Assembly (NCBI GenBank): GCA_946406115.1
Contig: OX291544.1
Coordinates: forward strand, 930,001 to 994,000
DNA from: Apoda limacodes
Taxonomy: Eukaryota; Arthropoda; Insecta; Lepidoptera; Limacodidae
DNA: 64,000 nt
Reading direction: 5' to 3'
Part shown: positions 1 through 11,632 of the stretch, one piece after another
Numbering within the stretch: position 1 is the first letter of the stretch
Layout: the number at the start of each line of letters is the position of its first letter
The notes under the pieces: generated by a model
What the model was told of the DNA's origin: nothing
Databases searched by the model: none
What the model saw: the letters and a program-made list of their open reading frames with translations, nothing else
Translations under genes and position numbers: made by a program

Positions 1-600
1 TTTCCCCCTACCCCCGCACACTTCTGCCGATTGATTTACGAGCGACGCGTAATTTATGTACGTTTAATTAAAGTATCACGAGCCGGAAGAGTGTTGCCGT
101 CGCGTCGCCGCAAGCAGCCGCCACGGTGCGCCACGGTGCGCCACGGTGCGCAGTGCCAACTAAGGTGTCAACGCGCTCAACGGGCTGCACACTGCACGCT
201 GCACGCTGCACGCGAGCGCTGTGAGTTGCGACACTCCTCGTACATCAATCACTAATCACTTGACAGATGACGCGTTCGCACAGACACACAAATGAAGCAT
301 ACAACGTCTGCAACGTTGCCTATTCTCTGATCCGTGGACCGGGCGTCATAAACATACCTACTATTCAGGAAAATCGTCCTCGTTTGAAATGAGTACGTTG
401 TACGTTGTAAGGGACGGGCGGGACCGGAGTAACTCAAAAAATATATTATTCAAGCTTTTACCCGCTTTAAAAAGGCGTTCGTTTCTGGCAGCTCGTTCAT
501 TGTACAAATTTTGGTATAGTAAGCTATATCTGAAGCTACACTTCGTCCGCGTCGAATCCGTAAACTTAGTTGGGACAATAAATAGCCCCTATTTTACCAT
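1..600. other. No gene recognised; GC-rich start with short tandem repeats
   Basis: The first 260 bases are GC-rich. They include a perfect 10-bp repeat (CCACGGTGCG, three copies at 121-150) and a run of CTGCACG-like units near 185-212. Short open frames here are low-complexity translations of these repeats, and I recognise no protein in them. The rest up to 600 is AT-rich with nothing I can name. Confidence 0.5.
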
Positions 601-1648
601 TTAATCGCTGCATAGATGAGGAAATTTATCCTTATCTCTTAAAATATAGTAAAACTATTCCAATTTTCAAATCTGGATCTACAAAGAATACTACAGAACT
701 ACAAAACTATCGTCCCGTTTCTATTGCTCCAGCTGTCGGCCAAATTTTTGAAAAAATATTTTAAATCAGTTAAAATTACATTTTAATATACACAATATAA
801 TGCACGACCAGCGTAACGGTTTTACAGAATGTAAATCGACTATAGACGCAGGGGCTAAATTAAAATCACATATTATCGATGCGTGGGATAAATGTCAAGA
901 CGTCATAGGAATATTTTGCGATTTGGCCAAGGCGTTAGACTGTGTTAATCATCAAACTCTACTAAGCAAACTTTGTTACTATGGTGTGCGAGGAACAGCG
1001 GTAAAGCTTGTTTCGTCCTATTTAGAAAATCGTCTTCAAAAAGTGGAATTTTATTATTATTATTATTATTATTTCTTGCGTATATATCAAATACATATTC
1101 CATATGCCGTTAAAGACCTTTGCGACATCCTACTTTTCGTAGACGATACATCTTTGATTTTTAAATTTGATCGAACAAATCCGGACATTGCAAGAATAAA
1201 CAACACGTTATCCATTATTTTTGAGTGGCTCTAAAACAAAATGCCTTAGTTTCTCTTAAACTAGACAAAGCTTTCCTCCAACAATTAAATTGAGAAATGA
1301 CTACTTGGAGGTAGTTGATGCAACACCATTTTCAGGAATTACTTTTGACAAGAAACTGCAATGGGGTCCGCATATAAATAACTTGTGTAGCAAACTAAGC
1401 TCTGCTGTATATGCAGTAAGGAAAATTTGGCAGTTAACAAATGTTAAAACAGCGCGCTTAGTCTACTTCGCTTACTTCTATAAAATAATGTCAAATGGTA
1501 TTTTACTTTGGGGTGCAGCCGCTGATTGGCATTCGATCTTTTTTTGCAGGAAAGAGTTATACGTTTTATGTATCAGATGAATGCGCGTAAGTCTCTTAGA
1601 GAACATTTTAACAAATTAAACGTTATGACCATGCCATCTAAATCTAAA
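601..1648 (+). pseudogene. LINE family D fragment (copy D1), reverse transcriptase to C-terminus
   Basis: Frame-shifted reading shows a non-LTR reverse transcriptase. A finger block with FKSGS and NYRPVSI lies at about 640-760, then 'IFCDLAKALDC' at about 910-950, a 'LLFVDDTSL' active-site block (canonical FADD changed to FVDD) at about 1130-1160, and the C-terminal 'SNGILLWGAAAD' block at about 1490-1530. It is collinear with the better D copies at 4340-6775 and 45297-48131. The endonuclease and ORF1 are missing, so it is 5' truncated. A TTA microsatellite has expanded inside the RT, and there are several stops and frameshifts. It ends where an RTE-type tail sequence begins. It is not functional. 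Confidence 0.85.
1050..1072. repeat. (TTA)n microsatellite
   Basis: About seven to eight TTA/ATT units interrupt the RT region of D1 and read as a run of tyrosines in frame. Confidence 0.9.
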
Positions 1649-1705
1649 TTTGGTTATCGGCATAGGAATCTTACGGCAACTCCTCAATTATAAAAAAAAA
1701 ACACA
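1649..1705 (+). repeat. Short piece of lepidopteran RTE-tail-like repeat
   Basis: The sequence TTTGGTTATCGGCATAGG and the following 'ACGGCAACTCCTCAATTA' block match the repeat at 9780-9985 and 32350-32400. It ends in an A-run. It is fused directly to D1, with no host sequence I can see between them. Confidence 0.65.
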
Positions 1706-2640
1706 GAAGGTACAATATTTCTAAGTAATACGTACCGCCCTTCCCCCTAATGACTGCCTGCCGGCCTCGCACATCATAAATGCGCAATACTTGATAATTA
1801 TTTTGCTGACACGTTATTTTAAAACTGCGATATCTCCTAAGATATTCATTGAAATCGAATGATGAACTGGAAAATTTTGTTTTAAATTAAATGCTTGTGA
1901 TGAATAACGTATTTATTTGGATAAAGATTAATATCATGTTTATAAAAACACCTTCACAAATAATGCATTATTTTAGAACAAATATGGTTAGCATAAAAAA
2001 GGTTATAGTGAGCCAACCTTAAAATATAGACATATGCTGTCGTAGACTTTTTTTTAGAACTTTTATAGGGGAAAAATTCTGTCAAACATGTTTTTTGCGA
2101 AACTCTAAACGTTTACGCAGCGCAAGCAGCGGAATTTCTCAAAAGGATAAAAAAAACCCCGATTTTGAAACATTTTTCATTAGTGCTCTGCTCCTAATAT
2201 AATTTAATTACAATGAAATCGGATTGATTTCAAACATGTGTCAAAATAAAATGTAATTTAAATCAAAAGCACTAAGGAATATTGATGTCAACTTCAAAGC
2301 AAATAACTTTCTACCCCTTTTGAACCCCGCTAGGGGATGAATTTTAATAAAATACGAAAAAGTCTTTCATCAATTCTGTTAAAAAAGGTTTATGCAAAAT
2401 TTGAAGTAGATTGGACCAAGGAATCACATTGTCCCATACAAACTTTGCCCCCCTTTTTCACCCCATTTGGGTTAGAATTCCGGAAAATCCTTTCTTATCA
2501 GATGCCTACATGATACAAAGAACACACCCTCCAAATTTCAGGTCTCTACGATCAGCGGTTTAGGCTGTGCGTTGATTCATCATTCATCAGTCATTCAGGA
2601 CAAAGCCTTTTATATGTATAGATATAATTTTCGGACGAGA
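1706..2640. repeat. AT-rich spacer, then an interspersed repeat with CCCC..GGGGATGA blocks
   Basis: 1706-2030 holds nothing recognisable. About 2290-2630 contains the 'GCTAGGGGATGA' and 'CACCCCATTTGGG' blocks and a tail ending 'CATTCATCAGTCATTCAGG'. This composition also appears at 38820-39170 and, reversed, at 53930-54130. I recognise it as a common lepidopteran interspersed repeat but cannot assign a superfamily. There is no coding sequence. Confidence 0.5.
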
Positions 2641-2722
2641 AAATTTAAATTTGTTTACAAAGCGAGGGAATATTAACGGCCTACTTAAAAAAAACAATGT
2701 ATAATTAAAAAAATAATTATGG

Positions 2723-2798
2723 CGTGGCATTATGGTTCCTGTCTGACGAATTATCGATCAGCCTGACGCGAGTTATCATTTTTTAGCCCTCACAAATA
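2723..2798 (+). repeat. Copy of the CCTGACGCGAGTT repeat, upstream side of LINE C1
   Basis: The block 'CCTGACGCGAGTTATCATTTTT' (abbreviated; about 2762-2798) closely matches 8241-8278. LINE C1 (2799-8186) lies between the two copies, so C1 may have inserted within or beside this repeat. Confidence 0.55.
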
Positions 2799-3252
2799 AG
2801 AAAGCTTTTGTCATCCCTCTACCTAAAATTTCTAATCCTTCTATACTTAGTTATTACTGTCCTATATATATCCTACCCTTACTCTCCAAAGTGATTGAAC
2901 GTCCAGTTGATGAACAATTTAGTCAATTTCATCTTTCACACAACCTTTAAAGTCCTTTCCAATCAGGTTTTCGTCCAGGCCACAATATTCTGCTCTGCCT
3001 ACTACGTTCGCTTAACATATCTCCAGCAGTAGCTATATGGTTTGAATCTTATTTAACGTACTAAGGCTAGCTGTTCGGACTGGTGTGTTGTAGCTGCCGG
3101 AGTTCCGCAAGGTGGAGGTTTGTCACCTTTGTTGTTCTCACTTTTTATCAATTCCCTGAAGAATCTACTAACTACACAGTTTCATTTATACGCTGATGAT
3201 CTACAGTTATATACAGGTTCGATAGTAAACCAAATTCAGAATGCTGTTAATT
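2799..3252 (+). pseudogene. LINE family C, copy C1, left part (RT fingers and palm)
   Basis: Reading across frameshifts gives 'FVIPLPKISNPS', 'LLSKVIERPVDEQF', 'FQSGFRPGHN', then after a gap 'AAGVPQGGGLSPLLFSLFIN' and the catalytic 'YADDLQLYT' at about 3190-3215. These are RT blocks of a non-LTR element. The frame stops abruptly at about 3252, next to the start of LINE D2. The same protein appears to resume at about 6947 ('INHNLEIISDWAKSFG'), the residues expected just after YADD. I infer one C copy split by later insertions. The endonuclease is absent (5' truncation or deletion). Confidence 0.75.
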
Positions 3253-3255
3253 ACT

Positions 3256-4330
3256 TCTTCTAAATCAGTGAAGCTTGCTATGTGCAGTAGAAACCAGGTA
3301 AAAAAATACATCAAAACCAACAGATTTACAAAAAAAACTGAAAAAATTATCAAGAAGCAAAAAATATTTAGTAGGAATATAAATTACTGCAAAGAAAGAA
3401 TACAGCTAGTAGAAAATCTGGAAGTATGTAAGTTGCAATTAGAAAACAGTAGGCTACAACATAAAACTGATACACATTTACTCGACTCGCAAATAAAAGA
3501 TTTACATACATCCTTGCAGATGATGACCTGCAAGTATGAAGAGTCTCTGAGAGAGATGGAGGAGCACACACTGGCTATGAATAAGCTAATAGAATTGAGT
3601 AAATATAATGCAGAGCGTTTTGAGTCATTACAACTTAATCACAGTATGTGTGATTGTAAACGCCTCAGCGATTCACAGCCGGATTGTGCATCCTTCTTAC
3701 CAACACCTCAGTCATCAATGTGTGTCAGCTTGGAATCTGAGCAACAATTATATGCTCACAACAGTTCTCACTCAACTAGTGTTTCACAAAAATGTAATGT
3801 TGATGGCAATGTCGTTATGTTTTGCGACGAAATGGGAAAAGGTTTTGGACACTTTCTCAGCTTAGTGTAGGACAACCAGTTTTAAATAAATGTATGCCAA
3901 ATGCCAATTATATTAATATAATGAGAAGTTTAATAAAGTCTGACAAAATCACTCCATCCTCTACATTAGTAATATTTATCGGTAACAGGGGTAATGTAAA
4001 TAAAAATGAATTAAGAAAGTATTATAATAGTATAAGCGCACTTAAAGTAAGAGAAATTGTAATGTTTACATTTCCCTATTGTAAGGGTTTGCCACAGGAG
4101 GAAAACAACCTTAGATGTGAGTAACAATAAGCTCTGCATACTATGTCTAGCAATAACAATAACTTTATTTACATAAACAGTATTTTTAGACATAATTATA
4201 TAAGGACAAGACATAAATATTATCTCACACACATTGTACCAGAGATTTGACATGTAATAATTTAAATTAAATTTTCAGACAACAAAGGACCACTTTGGCA
4301 TATTATATAATTCCAACATTAAAAATGATT
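3256..4330 (+). pseudogene. LINE D2 ORF1: coiled coil plus SGNH-esterase-like domain
   Basis: An open frame of about 209 codons (3241-3870) is rich in K/E/L heptads from about 3330 to 3620 and predicts a long coiled coil. After a +1 frameshift near 3850 the protein continues with an SGNH-like fold. A degenerate first block 'FCDEMGKG' replaces the usual GDS motif, and 'LVIFIGNRGN' resembles the GxND block. The frame runs to about 4330 with stops. Coiled-coil plus esterase ORF1s are known in CR1/Jockey-group LINEs, where they bind RNA and membranes. The altered nucleophile motif and frameshifts mean it is dead. Its partner ORF2 follows within about 20 bases. Confidence 0.75.
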
Positions 4331-4339
4331 ATATTAAAC

Positions 4340-6775
4340 AAGCTATGCCTACTCAAGTTTTATGCAAACAGAACCAAAAAAATAAACTTTGTCATACTAA
4401 AAATAATATTCCATTAAACCTGGTGCATCAGAATATACAAGGAATGTCTCAGAAGGAACTAGAAATTTAATTGTTCATAAACTGCCAAAAGATTGACATA
4501 TAATGTCACAAATCACTGAACACTGGCTACGCAGCCATCAGTTTATGTTCAATTTCACTAACCACCAGGTGGGAAGTTCGTTTAGCCGAGTAAATGCAAT
4601 CCATGGTGGCTCTTTAATTTTAGTTAATAAACAGCTAAAGTTTAAGGAACGTAAAGACATTGTGAGCCTCTCAGTTGAGCAAACTGCCGAGCTGTCCTGT
4701 ATAGAAGTTGAGCATCTCATTGTTGTGAGTGTATACAAGCCGCCTTGTGCAATGTATGATAATTTTGAATTAGTTATGGAAAAGTGCTTAATAAAATCAG
4801 CAATTCCAATAAACAAATCATTGTTTGTGGAGACTTTAATATAAAAATTTTGGAAAATAGCTCATTAAGCACCAGATTTCTTGCCTTATTTCGGTCTTTT
4901 AATTTAAATAATTTGTTTTGTGAACCAACTAGATTTGCTGTATCTAGTGCCACTTGCATCGACAAAATATATACTGACATAAAACCTATTCAAAAATCAA
5001 TTATAAGCAATCTAGAGTCAGATCATTGTGGACAGTTAGTGATTTTAGAAAGAAAGAACAGTATTACTAAAAAGGAAATTAAATTTATACCAATAACAAC
5101 TAAACGGATTGAATCATTCAAATCTAACTATATTTAGGGAATATTTTAAAAAATTCTCAAAAACCTTTAAAAAAGTCTGTCTTGTTGCAAAATCAATTCA
5201 CCTAAGACACAAAGTTAAAATTTCAACAAATAAAATAAAAACTACATGAAACGTAATAAATAATGAAACTGGTAAAGCTAGGAATTCTTGTCAGGACATT
5301 GAGTTGATTGGAGATGATACTAGTTTTGAAACAAATTCTGAGGTAGCAGTTGCCTTTGACATTTTTTTTTAACAATATTCCATTCAAAACAACTGAACAT
5401 CTAAACTCAAGTCCAATTTTAGCAGAAAAATTAATAAAAACTAGTGTTCCTGAATGTAACATTCCCTTTGTATTCAAAAACATTAGTCCTACGGATATCA
5501 TAAATACATCTACAACTTTAGAAATAAAAAACCACAGACCTTTCGGGACTTTCTGTTAAAACTATAAATTCAATAATTCATGTTATAGCACAAGCCTTAG
5601 CCATAATTTTTAATAGTTGTGCTGATAGTGGTGTGTTTCCTAATGAGATGAAACTTAGCACAGTTATACCTCTTTTTAAATCAGGTAGTTCAACAGATCC
5701 TAATAATTTTCGGCCTATTACAATACTACTTGTACTTAGTAAAGTTTTTGAAAAAATCATACTTTGTCAAATGTTAAGCCATTTCTGTATTAATGACCTA
5801 CTGAATAGTAAACAGTTTAGCTTTAGGAAAGGCCGTTCCACAACCGATGCAGGAGCGGCACTATTAAAAAATATATTTAACGCCTGGGAGGATTCGCATG
5901 ATGCTCTTAGAGTGTTTTGTGATTTATCTTAGGCATTTGACTGTGCTTAACATGAACATCTCATCAGAAAGCTACATCACTATGGTATTAGAGGCAAAGC
6001 CTCCTATATGAGTAGGAGAGTACAAAAATTAGATGTCAACGGTGAAAGCCCTCGGGGCTCAATTTTAGGTCCTTTTCTATTTCTTATTTATATCAATGAT
6101 CTCCCATATCATGTAAAAAACCATAACATTGTCTTATTCGCTGATGACACCTCTTTGCTTTTTGAAGTTAAGAGACGACAGAGATCGTATGATGAATTAA
6201 ATAATGCCCTTTCTAAAATTGTAAATTGGTGTAACGCTAATAATTTGTTACTTAACGAAAAAAAAAACCAAATGTGTTAAATTTACATCATTTCCATAGT
6301 TTAATGACATATGGTATCTTATTGTGGGGTAGCGCTGCTGATGTAAATACAATATTTTTGTTACAAAAAAGGGCGATTCGTGCTATTTATAAATTGGGAT
6401 CTAGGATATCTCTGAGGGTTAGATTTAGGGAAGTCAATATTTTAACTCTAGCGTCGCAGTACATATATGAAAATCTTTTATATGTACATAAAAATATCAA
6501 TGTTTCAGCAAGAAAAGTGACGTTCACAAAGTAAAAACTAGAAGTAAAAATAAGCTGTTGGTGAATGGTATACGTCTACACAAAATAAGTAACTCTTTTA
6601 TGGGGTAATGTACAACAAAGTTCCCATAATATTGAAAAGCTATCAATAAGTAAATTTAAATCTTTTATGAAACAAGTACTTTGTAAAAAAGCATACTACA
6701 ATATTTCAGACTATGTTCTGATAAATGATAAAAATCCATGGGACTGAAAATGCTCAATAACAGGATGCATAGTTA
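4340..6775 (+). pseudogene. LINE D2 ORF2: endonuclease plus reverse transcriptase, broken
   Basis: The N-terminal endonuclease spans 4420-5110: 'VHQNIQGMSQKELE', 'TEHWL', 'VVSVYKPP', 'VCGDFNIKILE', and 'ESDHCGQLV' with the catalytic S-D-H triplet. RT follows: 'FKSGSSTDPNNFRPITIL' (about 5677-5730), 'FSFRKGRSTTDAG' (about 5818-5855), 'PRGSILGPFLFLIYINDL' (about 6047-6100), and intact 'LFADDTSLLF' at 6133-6162. A deletion near 6280 jumps to the C-terminal 'TYGILLWGSAADVNTIF'. At least five frameshifts or stops occur. The 3' end at about 6775 aligns with the end of D4 at 48131. This copy splits LINE C1 and is therefore younger than C1. Confidence 0.85.
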
Positions 6776-6869
6776 AACCAAATTAAAATGGAAATAATAT
6801 AAAATTGTACGGCTTAAATTTTTTATTTAAAACATTGATTGTTTTTTTAGTTTTTATGATGTATTTTAA

Positions 6870-6946
6870 AAGAGTAACTATCGAGTTTCTTGCCGGATTC
6901 TTCTCGGTAGACATCAACAACATTGTGGACTTTGACTTTGACTTTG
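6870..6946 (+). repeat. Short LINE 3' tail with (TTTGAC)n, V-type
   Basis: The 'GAGTTTCTTGCCGGATTCTT' block followed by a GACTTTGACTTTGACTTTG tail matches the 3' tail at 11490-11632. It lies exactly between the end of D2 and the resumption of C1, so it is a separate small insertion or the left side of a rearranged junction. Confidence 0.65.
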
Positions 6947-7760
6947 TCTCTACGATTAATCATAACCTCGAAATCATATCCGACTGGGCAAAGTCCTTTG
7001 GGCTTCTTCTTAACCCTGGTAAATCTCAGGCAATAATTGTAGGCAGTAAACTTCAGCTGGCAAACCTGGAAATCAATACAGTACCTCATATTACTTACAA
7101 TGGTGTACCAATTACTTTTCTTGAAAAAGTCAAAAACCTCGGACTACAGATAACACGTTGTCGGGGCGCCCACAGGTAAACGCACTAAGTAAAAAAATAT
7201 TTGCCTCATTACACTCACTGGAACGTTTGCAAAACTTTCTACCATTCCAACCTAAGGTTATGCTGGCGCAGTCGCTACTGCTTTCTCTCCTCGATTACGC
7301 AGACGTAAGTTATCTTGACCTCAACGAGGAGCTACTCGACAAACTTGACCGTCTCCAAAATCTATGCATCCGATTTATGTTCGGATTACGTAAATATGAT
7401 CATATTTCTGAGTTTCGTACTTAACTTAAGTGGCTTCCAGTTCGAATTCACAGGAATAATCACATTCTTACCCTTCTGTATAACGTCCTTAACAATCCCT
7501 GTACATCCCATTACCTACAGAAGTTCTTTAACTACAAATATAATCCGTGGCAAAGTATGTCATTAAGATCAAAAGTAGAAAGAATTATGTGACTATGACC
7601 ATACCCTCTCACTCTACTACCTTCTACGGTAAATCATTTGCTGTGAAAGCAATTTTACTATACAACAGCCTACCTTCTGATATTCGTTTGCCACCATCTA
7701 TTACTATTTGTAAAACTAAACTGAAATCCTTTTTTCTTCAATCTTTGCAAAACTAATACT
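6947..7760 (+). pseudogene. LINE C1, right part (RT thumb and C-terminal domain)
   Basis: It resumes the C protein after the YADD block: 'LEIISDWAKSFGLLLNPGKS' (about 6968-7027), 'ITYNGVPITFLEKVKNLGLQ' (about 7090-7149), then after a frameshift 'LLSLLDYADVSY' and the family signature 'LCIRFMFGLRKYDHISEF' (about 7363-7416). A further frameshift leads to the C-terminus, with 'LLYNSLPSDIRLPPS' at about 7650-7695. It has the same order and spacing as C copies at 30640-31450 and 39465-39826. It is non-functional. Confidence 0.8.
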
Positions 7761-8186
7761 CATATATTTATAACTGCTGAAGTTGTACTCATAAAGATAT
7801 ATATGTTTATTCTTATTCTGTTTATAACTGTGTATAAATATGCTAACGTATTTATTATGATTATCTATATGTATGTATATGATGTTTATATTTATATATA
7901 TAAATTTGTACATGTGTATTTTTATATAAGTTTATCTATCAAACATGAATTATTAAATTTTGTTTGTACTCTACTTACATAAATGTGAAATTTATCAGCT
8001 CTCAGAAACACCCTAAGTTTGCTGGAAGAAATCGCATCATACAATAAGTCCGCCTTAGTGCATAAAAACTTATAAGTTGTACTTACGTCATATAATTTTA
8101 TGAAATGTACTGTAAGAGTTATTTTAATTTTAATGTTTGTTTATTTACATTTTTGACGTAGTATATTTGACATTGTAAATAAACCT
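7761..8186 (+). other. LINE C1 3' untranslated region with conserved hairpin-like block
   Basis: AT-rich non-coding sequence follows the C1 protein. At about 8018-8060 it holds a block (GCTGGAAGAAATCGC ... ATAAGTCCGCC) that corresponds to blocks in the 3' UTRs of C2 (about 31662-31706) and C3 (about 40144-40186). C1 ends near 8186 with 'TTGTAAATAAA'. Confidence 0.6.
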
Positions 8187-8340
8187 GACGCGAGTTCCGT
8201 CTTACGAATTTTCTATGAATTTTCATTCAGGACACGTGACCTGACGAGAGTTTAACATTTTTTACCCATCACAAAAAAAGTGCACAGCGCCGCTAAATAA
8301 GTATTTACTTCAAAAATCGGTTTAGTTATTCGCACGGGAA
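8187..8340 (+). repeat. CCTGACGCGAGTT repeat, downstream side of LINE C1
   Basis: This matches the block at 2762-2798 and continues as 'GTGCACAGCGCCGCTAAATA', which I recognise from lepidopteran intergenic DNA. The family is unassigned. 8340-8810 is AT-rich with nothing recognisable. Confidence 0.5.
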
Positions 8341-8810
8341 TTTTGAATATTCCGAAATAAAAAGTAGCCAGTCCTTTGTGACATATTTCAGCTCAATTAT
8401 AGTCCGTTGTACTTGTGGACACGTGATGGAAGCACGAACAAACAGACTCACTTTAGTGAACTAGACTAACTGAGCCGCGCAACTTCGTCTGCGCCACATT
8501 TATGAAATAATAAATTCAAACTATGTCATAAGTAGGTTTTAATTGATAATTGATAAACTCTATGAAGTAAAATAGTAATAAATAGAATATTTTGTGTTAT
8601 CATTTTGTCAAAAATATTACTATTTATGTATATGGAGTAGATATAGGTATTATTCGCAGTCGATTATTTATAGTACAATATCTTTGATAGAGACCTGATA
8701 CTTCTATCTATGATATTTCCGGAAATATTCATTTAAATTAAGTAGTGTAAACAGAAATTTTAGTCTCAATTAAATAAGTAAGATGAATACTTCATATACA
8801 TATTTACATG

Positions 8811-8856
8811 GGCGTAGCCAGGTACAGGCAGGGGGGGGGGCAGCTGCCCCCCCTAG
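8811..8856. repeat. G-run palindrome GGGGGGGCAGCTGCCCCCCC at a probable transposon end
   Basis: The sequence GGGCGTAGCCAGGTA leads into a 10-G run and the perfect palindrome GGGGGGGCAGCTGCCCCCCC. A 'GGCGTAGCCAGG' start next to a G/C-rich palindrome resembles non-autonomous hAT-type ends, but I see no matching second end. Confidence 0.4.
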
Positions 8857-9110
8857 CCGGGCATGTGTTGGTATATTTTTCGGATAATTAAGTCATTTAA
8901 AAATGTAGCTATTCGGTTCGCCCGCATTTTTTACTGCTACTACACTGCACCATCTCCTAACAGTCGTTCGTTCAACGCTGCCCCCCCTAGCCGGGCATGT
9001 GTTGGTATATTTTTGGGATAATTAAGTCATTTAAAAATGTAGCTATTCGGTTCGCCCGCATTTTTTACTGCTACTACACTGCACCATCTCCTAACAGTCG
9101 TTCGTTCAAC
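8843..9110. repeat. 134-bp tandem duplication, two near-identical units
   Basis: Units 8843-8976 and 8977-9110 are the same length. The only difference I see is TTTTCGG versus TTTTGGG. Each starts GCTGCCCCCCCTAGCCGGG. Near identity implies a recent duplication or an assembly artefact. Confidence 0.9.
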
Positions 9111-9744
9111 CTTCCACCTGTAGAGACAGTTCGTAAGTGTTTTGATGTTAAGTCGTGTTGTCGTGCCATTGCTTCAGCAGCGATTTTGTACGGTCGCCAC
9201 TACAGGATCGTCTAAAGGTGCGTACGGATTATTTGAAATGCAACATTTCCCATATATTTTAATGTGTTCGTGAACGCACTAAAACCAATTTCACGCACGT
9301 TACATGCAGTCGCAAGGCGCGCGTTAGTTTCCGCCTATTCTCGGTTTTTCGACTTACGCTTTGAGTGCGCGCAGTGTAATCTGGACGGCTAATTCGCGGC
9401 GGACCTGCCTACTGCAAGCGATATTTAAATTGTCGATTGTAAAAATGGATGGAGATGACGACTGGGACTTTTTTTATACACTGGTGTAATAAAATAATTG
9501 AAACACCATGTACTCTTCAAAATCAAACGGATCCATAGCGTACGCGCTGAACACTGCCAGGAATGGCCGTTGTTGAGGCGCGCAGACTGTCCCCATACAT
9601 TCGTGATGCATTGTATCTTGTGTTGCAAATAATCTGTACTCATCTTAACAGGCAACTCTTCGTCTAACCTTTCACGAGTAGAGAAGTGGTATCTCAGATT
9701 TTGATGATGTAAGGTCGTGTTGACACGCGATCGCTTTATTTATT
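9111..9744. other. No gene recognised
   Basis: Mixed-composition sequence with short open frames only. No RT, transposase or RNA motif is seen. Confidence 0.5.
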
Positions 9745-10075
9745 ATCTACTAGCTTTTGCCCGCCGTTCCGCCTGCCAGAAATTTGGTTATCGGTGTAGG
9801 ATTTCAACGGCATCTTCTAAATTATAGAAAAAATCCGACGCACGCTTGTCGTTTTCAAGTAACGTATGTCCTTTCCACGGACTCGAACTATCTCCATTCC
9901 AATTTTTCTTGCGGTTCTACCCACCCTAAATTTGATTATCGGTGTAGGATTTCAACCGCAACTCCTCAATTACAGAATAAAAAAACAACTCACACTTGAC
10001 GTTTTCAAGTAGCCTATGTCAGACAAATAGACAGACAGACAGAGTTACTTTCGCATTTATGATATTAGTATGGAC
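9745..10075 (+). repeat. Lepidopteran interspersed repeat, CTAGCTTTTGCCCG start, two partial units
   Basis: It begins CTAGCTTTTGCCCGCCG and contains 'ATCGGTGTAGGATTTCAACG' twice (about 9791 and 9941), so the front half is duplicated. It ends with GACAGACAGACAGAG and TTACTTTCGCATTTATG at about 10031-10063. I recognise this start and end from a very common lepidopteran repeat often grouped with RTE-type elements. Other copies are at 32350-32555, 34560-34806 (reverse) and 40545-40690. It is non-coding. Confidence 0.75.
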
Positions 10076-10639
10076 TACTTGTCCCAGAAAGAGCTGGTAA
10101 GAGCACTGCAGTACGGCGTACATAAAAACGTGACGAAGCTTCCTAAATCCTGCCCAACCCAATTTTTTACCCAACTGCACTATAATATCATCGTCAGAAA
10201 ATTGTAGGTGTGAGATTTAATCGCTGTTTACATTTGCTTATGCTTTGTCCTTTAATACTTTAAGACATCAGTGACTGATTGATTGACATCCCCCGTTTCA
10301 CTCATTTTCGTTGCTGGATAGGTCATGTTTGTGTTTGATTGTTTTGTATAACTGATTTCGTTGTCGAATCACACAGACATCTCAAACACCTCGACGTATT
10401 GCCAGTCAGCTTCCTTATAGTACACAGTGTCTTGACACATGGGCTGATGTCGGAGGACGTCTTCTGTATAGTCTACCTGTTTGGTTGTGCTATAGTGCCG
10501 TATTCAGGTGGTTGAAAATCGTTTAAGAAAAGGCAAGAAGATTTCCAATGTATTCGTGACCCTCGAAATAAATCTATGGAGTTTTACCATATGAATTATA
10601 ATTTTTGCCGTATGAAAACTACATTTCATATCAAGTCTT
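10076..10639. other. No gene recognised
   Basis: No coding motif or repeat signature identified on either strand. Confidence 0.5.
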
Positions 10640-11150
10640 AAATTATATCTAGTATATCTTCTTTATCTTCTGCTTGTTTTTTAGCAAAGGCCACCTCTTC
10701 TATTCTTTTCTGTCTCGGGAAATTCTCGTCCATAAGTTTCCAGCTGTTTTACTGATCGGTAGTATGGATGTATTGAATAGTTTGCCTTTTAGTACATTAC
10801 TTATTTTTTTGTCTTTCATTATGTCTTTAAAAGACCAATTTCGTTTCCATGCATTTTCGATTCTTGTATCTATTTCTTTGTGAGTGACATTCTTAGTAGA
10901 CATGATTTGACCAAGGTATGTAAATTCTTCTACATATTGAATGTCATTGTCGTTAATAGTTATTGTTTTGAACTTCTGTTAGACATTGCCTTCATCTTTG
11001 TTAAGTTCACACCGAGGCCAGCTTGTTTGCTATGTTGCTCTAGTTCCTGGAGCACTTATTGTAATTCTTCCGGTGTTTTTGCGAAAAGCATATATAATCG
11101 TCGGCGAATCATAAGTTGTTAAGCTGCTGACCGTTGGTATTTAGTCCATA
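10640..11150 (-). pseudogene. RTE-clade LINE fragment, RT palm to C-terminal part, antisense
   Basis: Read on the minus strand across frameshifts: 'GLNTNGQQLNNL' and the catalytic 'FADD' (about 11125-11100), then 'LFAKTPEELQ', 'KQAGLGVNLTK' and 'EFTYLGQIMSTKN' (about 10920-10890), followed by 'IENAWKRNWSFKDIMKDKK' (10850-10790) and 'KGKLFNTSILP'. This order is diagnostic of RTE/BovB-type reverse transcriptases. Its upstream part ('GVRQGDP') lies at 11634-11760, separated by the V insertion. Several stops and frameshifts are present. Confidence 0.8.
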
Positions 11151-11632
11151 GTCCTTAAAACATGGTTGAGCGAAGCGATGGCTGATTCATGTGTCATACT
11201 CGTGAACGGGTGCCGCCTGTGGAGGCTGGTCTGCTCTTGCAAACTTCTTTGTATTCTTAGTATCTAGTCTTACTTTTTTGTTTTGTTTATTAAAACTGTA
11301 AGACATTGATTATTTCTAATAATAACCTGTCTTTTGTTTATATTAGATACTTTTTTATGTTGTGCTTGTGCTTTATATTTCATGTTTTTTTATGTTTGTA
11401 ATGGAAAGTGTCCTTTTATGATAGGGAGGGCATTTTCCAATATTTTTATTGGAGCTTTAAGAGAAAAGGAGAAAAGAAATGCCCTCGCTGAGTTTCTTGC
11501 CGGTTCTTCTCAGTACAAGGTCTCCCGCCCTATAGACGTACGAACCGATGGCGTAGTGACATTCATAAGTGCTCAATTATTGTAGCCTAAACTGAATAAA
11601 TTATATTGAATTTGAATTTGAATTTGAACATA
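11151..11632 (+). mobile_element. V retroposon copy inserted in the RTE LINE
   Basis: About 480 bp of non-coding DNA interrupts the RTE reverse transcriptase between its 'RGVRQGDP' and 'FADD' blocks. The 5' part (11152-11268) matches 32240-32355 almost base for base ('GAGCGAAGCGATGGCTGATTC'). The 3' part holds 'GAGTTTCTTGCCGGTTCTTC' and ends in a (TTGAAT)n tail at 11606-11630. Insertion of a tailed sequence into a coding block indicates LINE-driven retroposition. I cannot name the family. Its tail matches pieces at 6870-6946 and, reversed, 61000-61135. Confidence 0.7.

Noticed and set aside
31..255. 74-codon frame near the window start
   Set aside because: It translates short GC-rich tandem repeats; basic, low-complexity, no domain.
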